Source: Dehalococcoidia bacterium (GTDB taxonomy: Bacteria; Chloroflexota; Dehalococcoidia; GIF9; AB-539-J10). Taken from it: a DNA stretch of 20,858 nt. The DNA lies in NCBI GenBank assembly GCA_030612345.1, contig JAUWOB010000002.1, positions 1 to 20,858 on the forward strand, given 5' to 3'. Position numbers and translations under genes: made by a program. Below the pieces are notes generated by a model that had not been told where the DNA came from, made no database searches, and saw only the letters and a program-made list of their open reading frames with translations. Below, piece after piece: positions 8,565-16,097 of this stretch (position 1 is the first letter of the stretch; every line of letters starts with the position of its first letter).

Positions 8565-8933
8565 ATGATAGAGTCCGCTGAGCTTTATGAAAGACTAAAG
8601 AAGGAGAAAGCAGACCTGTCAGAAAGGCTGGAACACTCGAGAGCTCTCGGTCAACCGTCGGCAGAGAGGAAGGAGGGTAGTCCCTTCGGCAAGAGGGAGG
8701 AAGGAGCCGATGAAGCCCTGGAACTGGAGAAGAGACTGGTCCTGGAACAAAGGCTGATAGAATCTCTCAATGACGTTGAGCATGCCTTACAGAAGTATGA
8801 GGCCGGTACCTATGGTCTGTGCGATGCCTGTGGGCAGCCCATAGAGCCAGCTCGCCTTGAGGCTATGCCTCAAGCAAGCTTGTGTTTGATCTGTAAGTCA
8901 AGCCGGGCAAAGGATGCAAAAACAGCACGATAA
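8565..8933 (+). CDS. TraR/DksA-family zinc-finger protein
   Basis: Small 122-residue protein: a charged helical coiled coil (about 1-80), then a C4 zinc finger with CDAC (C86, C89) and CLIC (C107, C110). This is the DksA/TraR C4-type domain; members bind the secondary channel of RNA polymerase and modulate initiation, though the exact role of this short version is unknown. The ATG at 8565 is backed by AGGGAGGT just upstream. It overlaps lspA by 20 bases, so the two are translated together; a TraR-like gene beside lspA is a common arrangement in several phyla. The fold is clear, the function is inferred. Confidence 0.85.
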   Translation: MIESAELYERLKKEKADLSERLEHSRALGQPSAERKEGSPFGKREEGADEALELEKRLVLEQRLIESLNDVEHALQKYEAGTYGLCDACGQPIEPARLEAMPQASLCLICKSSRAKDAKTAR

Positions 8934-9498
8934 TGGGTCTCCGCATGAACTGGAGGCCAGCAGAACAGCCAACTCCGTGGACGCACATGCATCGCAGGCT
9001 TCTCCAGCCAGCCGTAGAAGCAAACTAAGTCTACTCCTGATTGTCGCTGCCCTGGTGGTGCCCCTTGACCAGCTGAGCAAGCTGTGGATTGAGGCCAATC
9101 GACCCCAAATGGAGTTATTGCCAGGCTTTCTCGATTTGGTTTATGTCACAAATCACGGTGCCGCCTTTGGTTTGCTTGCCAGCCATACCGAGCTTCTTAT
9201 CGCTCTTGGCATAGCCGGTTCGATCGCTATTCTGGTGTTTTTTTGTTACTTCTCTCCAGCTAACACACTGGGGGTGCTATCCTTTGCTCTGATCCTAGGC
9301 GGGGCTGTGGGTAACCTTGTAGACCGCATCCGTATTGGCTGCGTGATCGACTTCATCAGTTTCCAGTTCGTTCGCTGGCCCCCTTTCAATATTGCGGACG
9401 CAGCTATAACGGTGGGCATCTTTGCTCTCATCTATTATTTCTACAGGTCGGGAGCGTTTAGAAAAGCGTATGAACGCGGCCATAGATCCAGAGATTAG
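8914..9498 (+). CDS. lspA: Lipoprotein signal peptidase (signal peptidase II)
   Basis: Inner-membrane aspartyl protease that cleaves signal peptides of diacylglyceryl-modified prolipoproteins. Four membrane segments; motifs DQLSK (52-56), NHGAAFGLL (80-88), GNLVDRIRIGCVIDFI with catalytic D146, and FNIADAAI with catalytic D162. At 194 residues it is longer than usual because about 37 polar residues precede the first helix. The ATG at 8914 overlaps the previous gene and has no well-spaced ribosome site (AAAGG abuts it), so the true start may be a downstream GTG near 8978. Followed by rluD with overlap, a common pairing. Confidence 0.94.
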   Translation: MQKQHDNGSPHELEASRTANSVDAHASQASPASRRSKLSLLLIVAALVVPLDQLSKLWIEANRPQMELLPGFLDLVYVTNHGAAFGLLASHTELLIALGIAGSIAILVFFCYFSPANTLGVLSFALILGGAVGNLVDRIRIGCVIDFISFQFVRWPPFNIADAAITVGIFALIYYFYRSGAFRKAYERGHRSRD

Positions 9499-10402
9499 GA
9501 CATTTCAGCTCAGTTCACCTGTTCCCGACATCCGCCTTGATAAGTATCTAACGCGGGTTCTTCCGCAATTCTCGCGCGCATATCTACAGAGGCTAATCGA
9601 GCAGGGCTATATCCTGATCAACGGACGAAGGACAAAAGCCAGCCAAAGACTGGGTAGAGCCGACAGGATAACGGTCGGCCTTCTATCCCTGCCAGCGCGT
9701 CCCTTGGCTGAGCCGATCCCTTTAGTCATAGTTCATGAAGATGAGGATATACTGGTCATAGACAAGCCTGCTGGACTTACAGTTCACCCTGCTCCGGGGC
9801 ATCCCAGCCGTACATTAGTCAATGCCGTTTTAGCGCATTGCCCCGCGCTGGCCGTGAGCAATGATCTGGTGCGCCCGGGCATAGTGCACAGATTGGATAA
9901 GGATACGTCGGGGCTAATAGTTATCGCCAAGAACGACTCCGCCCGGGCATACGTAGCCTCACAATTCAAAAGCCGCACTGTAACCAAAGGATATCTTGTC
10001 CTTATTAAAGGAAGGCTATCCCCAGAGCAGGGGACAATTGAGGCACCTATCGGGCGAGACCCTCGTAGCAGAAAGAGAATGACGATAGTAGAAGGCGGGA
10101 AAGAGGCTACCACGCACTATCAAGTCCGAGAACACCTGGCTGATTACACCTTAGCCGAAGTGACTCCTGCGACGGGGCGCACGCATCAAATCCGGGTACA
10201 CCTATCAGCCATCGGCTGTCCGGTGGTCGGCGACCAGGTTTACGGAGTGAGATCGCCTCACCTCGACAGGCAGTTCATTCATGCTTATCGCCTTGGCTTT
10301 CGTCTGCCGTCTACCGGGCAATACCGCGAATTTGCCTCGCCCTTACCTGGTGACCTGCAGCAAGCCTTGGAGCACTTGCGCAGGTCACCAAGGCCCTTCT
10401 AA
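9470..10402 (+). CDS. rluD: 23S rRNA pseudouridine synthase, RluD family
   Basis: Converts specific uridines in 23S rRNA to pseudouridine. The N-terminal S4 RNA-binding domain (about residues 20-70, RLDKYLTRV ... YILINGR) is followed by the catalytic domain: VIDKPAGLTVHPAPGH (97-111) and the hallmark HRLDKDTSGL with catalytic D143; then GRTHQIRVHL and a C-terminal region with VVGDQVYG. 310 residues from the ATG at 9470. The frame extends to a TTG at 9422, but the ATG gives the expected N-terminus and a 29-base overlap with lspA. Paralogue assignment (RluD rather than RluC or RluB) rests on the S4 domain and overall form. Confidence 0.9.
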   Translation: MNAAIDPEIRTFQLSSPVPDIRLDKYLTRVLPQFSRAYLQRLIEQGYILINGRRTKASQRLGRADRITVGLLSLPARPLAEPIPLVIVHEDEDILVIDKPAGLTVHPAPGHPSRTLVNAVLAHCPALAVSNDLVRPGIVHRLDKDTSGLIVIAKNDSARAYVASQFKSRTVTKGYLVLIKGRLSPEQGTIEAPIGRDPRSRKRMTIVEGGKEATTHYQVREHLADYTLAEVTPATGRTHQIRVHLSAIGCPVVGDQVYGVRSPHLDRQFIHAYRLGFRLPSTGQYREFASPLPGDLQQALEHLRRSPRPF

Positions 10403-10446
10403 AGCAGGTTTTCTGGACAACTGCCTGGAGGAACGAGTGCAGTTTG

Positions 10447-10475
10447 TTGCAGGAATAGGCCCGGTTTGATATGAT
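10447..10475 (+). promoter_or_regulatory. Predicted extended -10 promoter of the L25 gene
   Basis: TTGCAG (10447-10452), 17-base spacer, TATGAT (10470-10475) preceded by TGa, giving an extended -10. The predicted start (about 10482) is only six bases before the L25 ATG. It shares its form with the tup-moa and flx promoters. Confidence 0.5.
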
Positions 10476-10487
10476 TGCAGAGATAAG

Positions 10488-11138
10488 ATGGACAGAGTAG
10501 AGTTGACAGCTACTAGCCGAGAGATTCTCGGTAAAAGGGTCAAGCATTTGAGACGCCAGGGGATTACTCCGGTGCATCTTTTCGGGCACAGTATCAAGTC
10601 CCTAGCACTGCAGTGTGACAATCGCGAACTCGAGGGAGTGCTGGGCCAGGCTGGCCACACAGCCCTGATCACCCTCAAGCTCGACAACGAGAAGAAGCCC
10701 AGGACCGTTGTCGTTCGTGATTTTGATAGAGATTGGCGCAGAGGCGAATTGCTCCATGTAGACTTCTACCAGGTAAGAATGACTGAGAAGATAAAGCTGG
10801 AGGTTCCCATTGTCCTGGTAGGAGAGGCACCAGCTTTGAAGTCTAAGGCCCATATGCTGGCGCATGAGCTCGAAACTCTGACTGTGGAGTGTTTCCCGGG
10901 CAAGATTCCCGCCGGCATAGAAGTGGACATCGGTTCGCTCGTCGGGCCAGATCAAGCGATACGTGTCAAAGACGTGGTCCTGGATAAGGATATTGCCGTT
11001 CTCAATGAACCGGAGCTGGTTATAGCAAAGATTAGCTGGCGACCTGCCGAAAAGGTAGCAGAGGAGGTAACAGAGGCGGCGGAGGAAGCCATTGAGGCCC
11101 CCACAGAAGTCGCACCAGGCAAGGAGCAATCAGAGTAA
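10488..11138 (+). CDS. rplY: 50S ribosomal protein L25, general stress (Ctc/TL5) form
   Basis: Binds 5S rRNA in the large subunit. 216 residues: an N-terminal L25 domain (about 1-90; LTATSREILGKRVKHLRRQG ... VVVRDFDRDWRRGELLHVDFYQV) followed by the beta-rich C-terminal domain of the long Ctc/TL5 type (VPIVLVGEAPALK ... LTVECFPGKIPAGIEVDI) and an acidic E/A-rich tail. No good Shine-Dalgarno precedes the ATG, and the predicted transcription start lies six bases upstream, so leaderless or near-leaderless translation is possible. 85 bases separate it from rluD. Confidence 0.92.
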   Translation: MDRVELTATSREILGKRVKHLRRQGITPVHLFGHSIKSLALQCDNRELEGVLGQAGHTALITLKLDNEKKPRTVVVRDFDRDWRRGELLHVDFYQVRMTEKIKLEVPIVLVGEAPALKSKAHMLAHELETLTVECFPGKIPAGIEVDIGSLVGPDQAIRVKDVVLDKDIAVLNEPELVIAKISWRPAEKVAEEVTEAAEEAIEAPTEVAPGKEQSE

Positions 11139-11184
11139 GCATAGTCATCTGGCTTGCCTGGCAATTGCCTCTGTATCTACACGG

Positions 11185-11221
11185 ATATCAGGGATTTGCC
11201 TGACCGGCGAATCCTTGATAT
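11185..11221. repeat. 12-bp inverted repeat across the tup-moa promoter (operator candidate)
   Basis: ATATCAGGGATT (11185-11196) and AATCCTTGATAT (11210-11221) are inverted copies with one mismatch, separated by 13 bases. The left arm reaches the -35 box and the right arm overlaps the -10 box, as expected for a repressor site. It is not followed by a T-run, so a terminator for the L25 gene is less likely. The sequence does not match the ModE operator as I remember it. Confidence 0.55.
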
Positions 11222-11224
11222 GAT
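11196..11224 (+). promoter_or_regulatory. Predicted extended -10 promoter of the tup-moa operon
   Basis: TTGCCT (11196-11201), 17-base spacer, TATGAT (11219-11224) preceded by TGa. The predicted start near 11231 falls just before the structured leader. The -10 matches consensus at 5 of 6 with the TGn extension. Confidence 0.6.
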
Positions 11225-11244
11225 ACCCGAAATTACATACTAGC

Positions 11245-11356
11245 TCTCTCCGAGCTGGCTTGCCTAAAGAGCATCCATGGCAAGCAGCCGGTAGGCTGAA
11301 AGGCCTCGAGGGCCCAGATAGAAATGTCTGTGCCTCCCACGCTAGGAAAGGAGGGA
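11245..11356 (+). ncRNA. Structured leader RNA, probable molybdenum/tungsten cofactor (Moco/Tuco) riboswitch aptamer
   Basis: Seen: a closing stem TCTCTCC (11245-11251) with GGAGGGA (11350-11356); a hairpin GCTTGCC (11258-11264) with GGCAAGC (11279-11285), extended by GCT/AGC; a GAAA-tetraloop hairpin AGGCT-GAAA-GGCCT (11293-11306); and a second GAAA hairpin CAGATA-GAAA-TGTCTG (11315-11330). An intrinsic terminator follows at 11377-11406 and then tupABC-moaAC. Known: the Moco RNA motif is a multi-stem aptamer with a GNRA-loop hairpin found before molybdate/tungstate transport and moa genes. Inference: this is a member or a relative. I cannot score it against the covariance model, so the class is tentative while the folded leader is well supported. 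Confidence 0.6.
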
Positions 11357-11376
11357 ATGTAAAGCTTGATTGTTGG

Positions 11377-11406
11377 AAAGCACCGTTTTTCTGACGGTGC
11401 TTTTTT
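11377..11406 (+). terminator. Intrinsic terminator in the tupA leader
   Basis: AAAGCACCG (11377-11385), 9-base loop, CGGTGCTTT (11395-11403) with a run of six T (11401-11406). A strong rho-independent terminator between the structured leader and tupA, 81 bases before the tupA ATG. Its position suggests the expression platform of a riboswitch rather than the end of a gene. Confidence 0.85.
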
Positions 11407-11487
11407 GTTCCCGGTTATTGCTTGCCTTTGCGCCGCATGGTGAGGCTGCAATTCGCTAGGCAGAACACTGCCGACTCTGGAGGCAAA

Positions 11488-12348
11488 ATGAAGCAGATAA
11501 GCATAAAGACTAAGGTGATCGCTCTGGCCGTCATAGCAATCGTCGTGATCGCTGGCGTCACTATGATGGGACGTCCTCCCGCCTTGAAGGTGGCCACCAC
11601 TTCCAGCCTTTACGATACCGGCTTATGGGAATATCTGGAGCCGAAGTTTGAGGACAAATACGGTACGAAACTCCATATCTTCTACGCCGGCACTGGCATA
11701 GCTCTTGAGTATGGCAAGAGGGGCGATGTCGATGCTGTCGTCATTCACGACAAACCTCGTGAAGAGCAATTCGTTGCCGAAGGCTACGGTGTAGAACGTG
11801 TTCCCTTTGCCTACAACTACTTTCTTATCGTAGGTCCGTCGGGGGACCGGGCAGGTATCAAGGGTCTGTGCGCTGAGGATGCGTTCAGTAAACTGATGGA
11901 GACCGGAAGCGGGGACTTTGTTTGCCGGGGAGATGATTCCGGGACTCATGCCAAAGAGAAGGCTATCTGGCAAGCAGCCGGCTTTGGCTATGAGGCGGTA
12001 CAGCAAGCCGGAGCCTGGTACATCGAGACGGGGCGAACAATGGGGCCGACCCTGCTCATGGCCAATGAGAAGAACGCCTATACCCTAACCGACAACGGTA
12101 CTTTCCTGGCCTATAGGAGTGACCTTGACCTCGTGCCTATAGTAGAAACAGGAGCGGTGCTGCTCAACGTTTACTCCGTAATCGCCATAAATCCAGAGAG
12201 GCACCCCGAAACTAACGTTGAGATGGCTAATGATCTCGTGTATTTTCTTATCTCGCCTGAAATACAGGGGCTTATTGGCAACTACGGAGTCGCGGAATAT
12301 GGTGTGCCGTTGTTTATGCCCTGTGCGGGGCAAGAACCCGAGGAGTAG
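11488..12348 (+). CDS. tupA: Tungstate ABC transporter, substrate-binding protein
   Basis: Captures tungstate (possibly molybdate) outside the membrane for import. 286 residues from the ATG at 11488, chosen because GGAGG (11479-11483) precedes it at good spacing and a signal-like start MKQISIKTKVIALAVIAIVV follows; the frame extends upstream without support. TupA-type motifs: ATTSSLYDTGLW, YAGTGIALEYGKRGDVDAVV, NYFLIVGPSGD and CRGDDSGTHAKE, all in the oxyanion-contact regions of the family. There is no lipobox cysteine after the hydrophobic stretch, so it may be anchored by an uncleaved helix or secreted. First gene of the metal/cofactor operon. Confidence 0.88.
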   Translation: MKQISIKTKVIALAVIAIVVIAGVTMMGRPPALKVATTSSLYDTGLWEYLEPKFEDKYGTKLHIFYAGTGIALEYGKRGDVDAVVIHDKPREEQFVAEGYGVERVPFAYNYFLIVGPSGDRAGIKGLCAEDAFSKLMETGSGDFVCRGDDSGTHAKEKAIWQAAGFGYEAVQQAGAWYIETGRTMGPTLLMANEKNAYTLTDNGTFLAYRSDLDLVPIVETGAVLLNVYSVIAINPERHPETNVEMANDLVYFLISPEIQGLIGNYGVAEYGVPLFMPCAGQEPEE

Positions 12349-12382
12349 TACACACGAAGGGAGGCTGTCTGCAAATGTAGTG

Positions 12383-12457
12383 CGAGGCTCCTGCCCGCTT
12401 GCCTTCGCTGAAGCTTTAGCGCAAGCAGGCCAGGGCTTGGCAGGCGGGTTAGCCTCG
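12383..12457. repeat. Nested inverted repeats between tupA and tupB
   Basis: In the 242-base tupA-tupB gap, CGAGGCT (12383-12389) pairs with AGCCTCG (12451-12457). Inside it CCTGCC (12390-12395) can pair with GGCAGG (12439-12444), or CCCGC with GCGGG, and GCTTGC (12397-12402) pairs with GCAAGC (12421-12426) around GCT/AGC. The result is one long stem with internal loops. No T-run follows. No gene was recognised in the gap; the rest, 12458-12590, appears unremarkable. Confidence 0.6.
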
Positions 12458-12590
12458 TGCTGTACGACGCCAAGGGATTGTACTACAAGACCTGGAGATG
12501 AAGATCATCAGCGATTGGAAGGACAAACCGTCGTCCAAAGCCAGGGCAAACCCCAATGCAATAGGGGTATATTAAGAGGGGTGAGAGCAC

Positions 12591-13277
12591 TTGACTGAAC
12601 TATGCCACGGCCTTGCGCAGGCCATGGAACTCATTGTCTCCTTCGATCCAGAGGTAATGGAGATAACAGCAAGGACATTGAGGATCGCGGGTACCTCTTG
12701 TCTTCTGGCCTCCCTCATCAGCCTGCCGCTGGGAAGCTTAGTACACTTCCGTCGGTTTCGTGGCAAAAGGGTCTTGGTGAATATCATCCAGACATTGTTC
12801 AGTGTGCCCACCGTCGTCATTGGCCTGCTTGTTTTCGTCCTCCTTTCGCGAACCGGGCCGCTCGGTGACCTGGACATACTCTTTACCCCTGCTGCCATGG
12901 TGATTGGCCAGATGATACTCATCACTCCTATACTGCTTGGCTTGACCATTTCAGCTTTGAGCGGAGTAGGCAAAGAGGTGGTCGAGACAGCGACCTCGCT
13001 TGGCGCCAGCGGCTTTCAACTTGCGCTGCTCTCACTAAAAGAGGCAAGGTATGCGGTCGTGGCTGCACTTATACTGGGCTTTGGCAGAGCCATATCAGAG
13101 CTCGGGATTGCCATGATGGTGGGCGGGAACATACGGGGGTTTACCAGGGTGATGACTACAGCGATCTCACTGGCGACGACCAAAGGCGAACTGGAGCTGG
13201 CCCTGGCTCTGGGCATGCTTCTCTTGCTCCTGGCGCTTGTCATTAACATTGCCTTGAACAGGCTACAGCAGAGGTAA
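12591..13277 (+). CDS. tupB: Tungstate ABC transporter, permease
   Basis: Membrane channel of the tungstate importer. 228 residues with about five to six hydrophobic helices. The cytoplasmic coupling loop ETATSLGASGFQLALLSLKEA (about residues 130-150) is the EAA motif that docks on the ATPase; IIQTLFSVPTVVIGLLVF and GRAISELGIAMMVGGNI are characteristic of TupB/ModB-type permeases. Start TTG at 12591 with AGAGGGGTGA just upstream. It ends 5 bases before tupC. Assigned to tungstate rather than molybdate by its TupA-like partner. Confidence 0.88.
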   Translation: MTELCHGLAQAMELIVSFDPEVMEITARTLRIAGTSCLLASLISLPLGSLVHFRRFRGKRVLVNIIQTLFSVPTVVIGLLVFVLLSRTGPLGDLDILFTPAAMVIGQMILITPILLGLTISALSGVGKEVVETATSLGASGFQLALLSLKEARYAVVAALILGFGRAISELGIAMMVGGNIRGFTRVMTTAISLATTKGELELALALGMLLLLLALVINIALNRLQQR

Positions 13278-13282
13278 CCACG

Positions 13283-14395
13283 ATGAGACCATCATCTCCC
13301 CTAATAGAAGTGGCTCGCTTGAGCCATAGTTACGGTGACAAGGAGATATTGAAAGGCTTAGATTTAGGCATTGCCAGAGGTGAAGTATTCGCCCTGATCG
13401 GCCCTACCGGCGCCGGCAAAACCACGCTTCTGCGCATCATGGACCTTCTGGAGATCCCTAGCTCGGGCGAAATCTATTTCGATGGCCAACGCGTCCCCCG
13501 GTCCGGGAAGCAGAGACTGGCAATACGTCGGCGGATGTCATTTATACACCAGAAACCTCAGGTCTTCAATGCGAGTGTCTATGATAATGTTGCCTGTGGC
13601 TTGAACTGGCGGGGAGAGGCTAGGAACAAGATTGTCGCGAAAGTTGACTGTATTCTGGAAACGGTCGGGTTGGAGGGCTATAAGAATAGAAACGCCCGCA
13701 CGCTTTCCGGCGGGGAGGCGCAGAGGGTAGCCTTAGCCAGGTCTCTGGTGCTCCAACCTGAGGTGCTGTTGCTGGACGAGCCGACAGCGAACCTTGATCC
13801 TGTTTCTGCAACAAAGATTGAGGAGTTGCTCTCAACTGCCGCCCGGCAACGTAATACTACCATGATCATGGCAACGCACGATATGTCTCAAGGACAGCAA
13901 CTTGCTGACAGAATCGGCGTGCTCCTTGACGGCAGACTCGTCCAGACAGGCAATGCCGGCGACATATTCCGTTCACCCCAAAGCACAGAGGTGGCCCACT
14001 TTGTCGGTGTGGAGAACATCATAGGAGGCATAGTAATCGCCAACGACGAAGGTGTAGCCACGATAAGCGTAGGTGACGATCACCATGGAATCGGGATACA
14101 GGCAGTTTCCGGCTGCCCTGCGGGACAGCAAGTATATGCCTGCATCAGGCCTGAAGATGTCACTCTAACTCCGATGCTTTATCAAAGCTCGGCGAGGAAT
14201 TCCTTTCAGGCCAGAGTCACCAGGGTGACTTATCTCGGGCCGCTCAGCCGGGTCGAAATGGACTGTGGCTTTCGACTAATAGGCTTGGTCACCAGAATCT
14301 CGGCAGAAGAGTTGAATTTGCAGGCGGGGCACGAACTCTATGCTACTTTCAAAGCCACCGCGGTGCATCTTATGGAAAGGAAAAGCAGACAATGA
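13283..14395 (+). CDS. tupC: Tungstate ABC transporter, ATP-binding protein
   Basis: ATPase powering tungstate import. 370 residues: Walker A GPTGAGKTT (40-48), Q-loop Q90, signature LSGGEAQRVALAR (141-153), Walker B VLLLDEPTANLD (161-172), switch histidine H199. A C-terminal extension of about 130 residues (from ~240; VYACIRPEDVTLT and a final ATFKATAVHLM) fits a TOBE-type oxyanion-binding domain, which could give feedback inhibition by bound metal. The ATGA overlap with moaA (14392-14395) ties import to cofactor synthesis by translational coupling. Confidence 0.9.
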   Translation: MRPSSPLIEVARLSHSYGDKEILKGLDLGIARGEVFALIGPTGAGKTTLLRIMDLLEIPSSGEIYFDGQRVPRSGKQRLAIRRRMSFIHQKPQVFNASVYDNVACGLNWRGEARNKIVAKVDCILETVGLEGYKNRNARTLSGGEAQRVALARSLVLQPEVLLLDEPTANLDPVSATKIEELLSTAARQRNTTMIMATHDMSQGQQLADRIGVLLDGRLVQTGNAGDIFRSPQSTEVAHFVGVENIIGGIVIANDEGVATISVGDDHHGIGIQAVSGCPAGQQVYACIRPEDVTLTPMLYQSSARNSFQARVTRVTYLGPLSRVEMDCGFRLIGLVTRISAEELNLQAGHELYATFKATAVHLMERKSRQ

Positions 14396-15405
14396 CCGGA
14401 GTAGTCGATTCTTTCGGGCGGAGCATAGGTTACCTTCGGATTTCCGTTACCGACCGTTGTAACCTGCGCTGTCTCTATTGCATGCCGCCTGAGGGAGTGC
14501 CCAAGATAGCACAGAGCGAGATTCTCTCCTACGAAGAGATTTGTGCTGTTGCCCGGGCAGGAGCAGAGCTGGGCATCCGCAAAGTAAGGCTCACTGGTGG
14601 GGAGCCCCTGGTCAGGGCCGGGTTGCCCGGGCTCGTGCGCATGCTCTCTCAGATAGACGGAATTCAGGAGTTGTCTCTGACGACAAACGGGACGTTGCTC
14701 AAGCAATATGCTCCGGCACTTAAGGAAGCAGGCCTATCCAGGGTCAATGTCAGCCTGGACACCCTCAAGGCCGACAGGTTTCGCTGCATAACCTGTGCTG
14801 GAGAACTAAGCGATGTGCTTGAGGGTATTGAGGCCACGAGAAACACCGGCCTGCACCCCGTTAAGATAAACGTTGTGGTCATACGAGGCACAAACGATGA
14901 CGAGATACTGGATTTTGCTGAGATGACCCGCAAGGCAGAATGGCATGTCCGGTTCATCGAGCTTATGCCTTTCAAGGGCACAGCAGAGTTTGTACCCTCC
15001 ATTGAACTACGACACCAGATTAGTTCGATGGGCAAGCTTGAGCCTTGTCACGATTCCGCCGGGCCAGCCGGCAACGGGCCGGCCGCCTACTATCGATTAA
15101 CAGGCGCCAAAGGCACTATAGGCTTCATCAGTCCCCTCTCCGAGCCTTCCTTCTGCTCCAGGTGTAACCGCATGCGACTCACGCCAGATGGCAAGCTACG
15201 TCCCTGCCTCCTGAGGGAGGATGAGATTGACTTAAGAACGCCGCTACGCAACAATGCTTCGTCGGAAGCCCTCAAACGCCTGATTCAAAAGGCAGTCGCT
15301 TCCAAGCCCGAGCGTCATCACCTGGAGGCAGGCAGTAACCCCTGTCCTAAGGCAGCAACGTCAAGGGGAGTGATGAACCGCAGAATGTCACAGATTGGAG
15401 GCTGA
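14392..15405 (+). CDS. moaA: GTP 3',8-cyclase MoaA (radical SAM)
   Basis: Catalyses the first step of pterin cofactor synthesis, GTP to 3',8-cyclo-7,8-dihydro-GTP. 337 residues. The N-terminal radical-SAM cluster CNLRCLYC (C23, C27, C30) is followed by KVRLTGGEPLVR (SAM-binding), SLTTNG, VNVSLDTL and RFIELMPF. The C-terminal second cluster is FCSRCNRMRLTPDGKLRPC (C255, C258, C272). It ends in the Gly-Gly pair typical of MoaA. It overlaps tupC by 4 bases and is followed by moaC after 2 bases. moaB/mogA, moaD, moaE and moeA are not in the window. Confidence 0.96.
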   Translation: MTGVVDSFGRSIGYLRISVTDRCNLRCLYCMPPEGVPKIAQSEILSYEEICAVARAGAELGIRKVRLTGGEPLVRAGLPGLVRMLSQIDGIQELSLTTNGTLLKQYAPALKEAGLSRVNVSLDTLKADRFRCITCAGELSDVLEGIEATRNTGLHPVKINVVVIRGTNDDEILDFAEMTRKAEWHVRFIELMPFKGTAEFVPSIELRHQISSMGKLEPCHDSAGPAGNGPAAYYRLTGAKGTIGFISPLSEPSFCSRCNRMRLTPDGKLRPCLLREDEIDLRTPLRNNASSEALKRLIQKAVASKPERHHLEAGSNPCPKAATSRGVMNRRMSQIGG

Positions 15406-15407
15406 GC

Positions 15408-15875
15408 ATGGAACTAGGTCGTATTCACATGGTAGACGTCACCCAGAAGAGAGACACAGAACGCCAAGCGGTAGCCAGGGGCAAGGTGCAGATGAAACCT
15501 TCTACCCTAGAACTCATCCGTAAGGGCGAGCTAGAGAAAGGTGACGTGCTGGCCGTGGCACAAACGGCCGGCATTATGGCTGCCAAAGAAACCCATCATC
15601 TCATACCTCTCTGTCATCCTCTCCAAACTACCCAAATCGCGGTTGAGTTTCGTCTCTCCGAGACTGACTCCGACTTCGTGGGGGTCGAGATCACCGCCAA
15701 CGCCAAGGGGATAGGAAAAACGGGATTTGAGATGGAAGCACTGGTTGCTGTGGCCGTGAGCGCACTGACCATCTATGATATGTGCAAGGCGGTGGATACG
15801 GGCATGACCATTGGAGAGATACGCCTGATGCGGAAGAGCGGAGGCAAGAGCGGGGCATATCTCCCCGGCCGATAG
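15408..15875 (+). CDS. moaC: Cyclic pyranopterin monophosphate synthase MoaC
   Basis: Converts the MoaA product to cyclic pyranopterin monophosphate, precursor of molybdopterin and its tungsten form. 155 residues, typical. Family motifs: HMVDVTQK, GDVLAVAQTAGIMAAKET, LIPLCHPL, GKTGFEMEALVAV, ALTIYDMCKAVD and the C-terminal KSGGKSG, with the catalytic Asp/Lys pair expected in YDMCKA and GGKSG. ATG at 15408, with GGAGG a few bases ahead inside the moaA end. Last gene of the operon before convergent M55 peptidase. Confidence 0.96.
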   Translation: MELGRIHMVDVTQKRDTERQAVARGKVQMKPSTLELIRKGELEKGDVLAVAQTAGIMAAKETHHLIPLCHPLQTTQIAVEFRLSETDSDFVGVEITANAKGIGKTGFEMEALVAVAVSALTIYDMCKAVDTGMTIGEIRLMRKSGGKSGAYLPGR

Positions 15876-16097
15876 GAAGGGCAGCCTCAGACACATCCGA
15901 CCCCGTGCCACAAGAATGTCTGCCCCTTCCTGATATCGTCTTTCCGACAAGATCTGCCTATCTGCGTCTGTGAAGCACCTGAGATCCCCAGAGTTCAGAC
16001 GGCGTGCCGAACCCGGTCCCCGGCACTCTTCAGCGTCGTTCACAGTGTGTGCTGACCTCATGTGCGTGCCTGCTTCGTCGTACAGTAAACATGTTGT
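15876..16097. other. Convergent intergenic region between moaC and the M55 gene
   Basis: 222 bases with no gene recognised. One clear inverted repeat, GTGCCG (16004-16009) with CGGCAC (16021-16026), 11-base loop, could act as a shared terminator for the two facing genes, but there is no strong T-run on either side. The remainder holds nothing I can name. Confidence 0.35.

Noticed and set aside
11160..11169. GGCAATTGCC palindrome after the L25 gene as a terminator
   Set aside because: No loop-forming spacer and no T-run follows.
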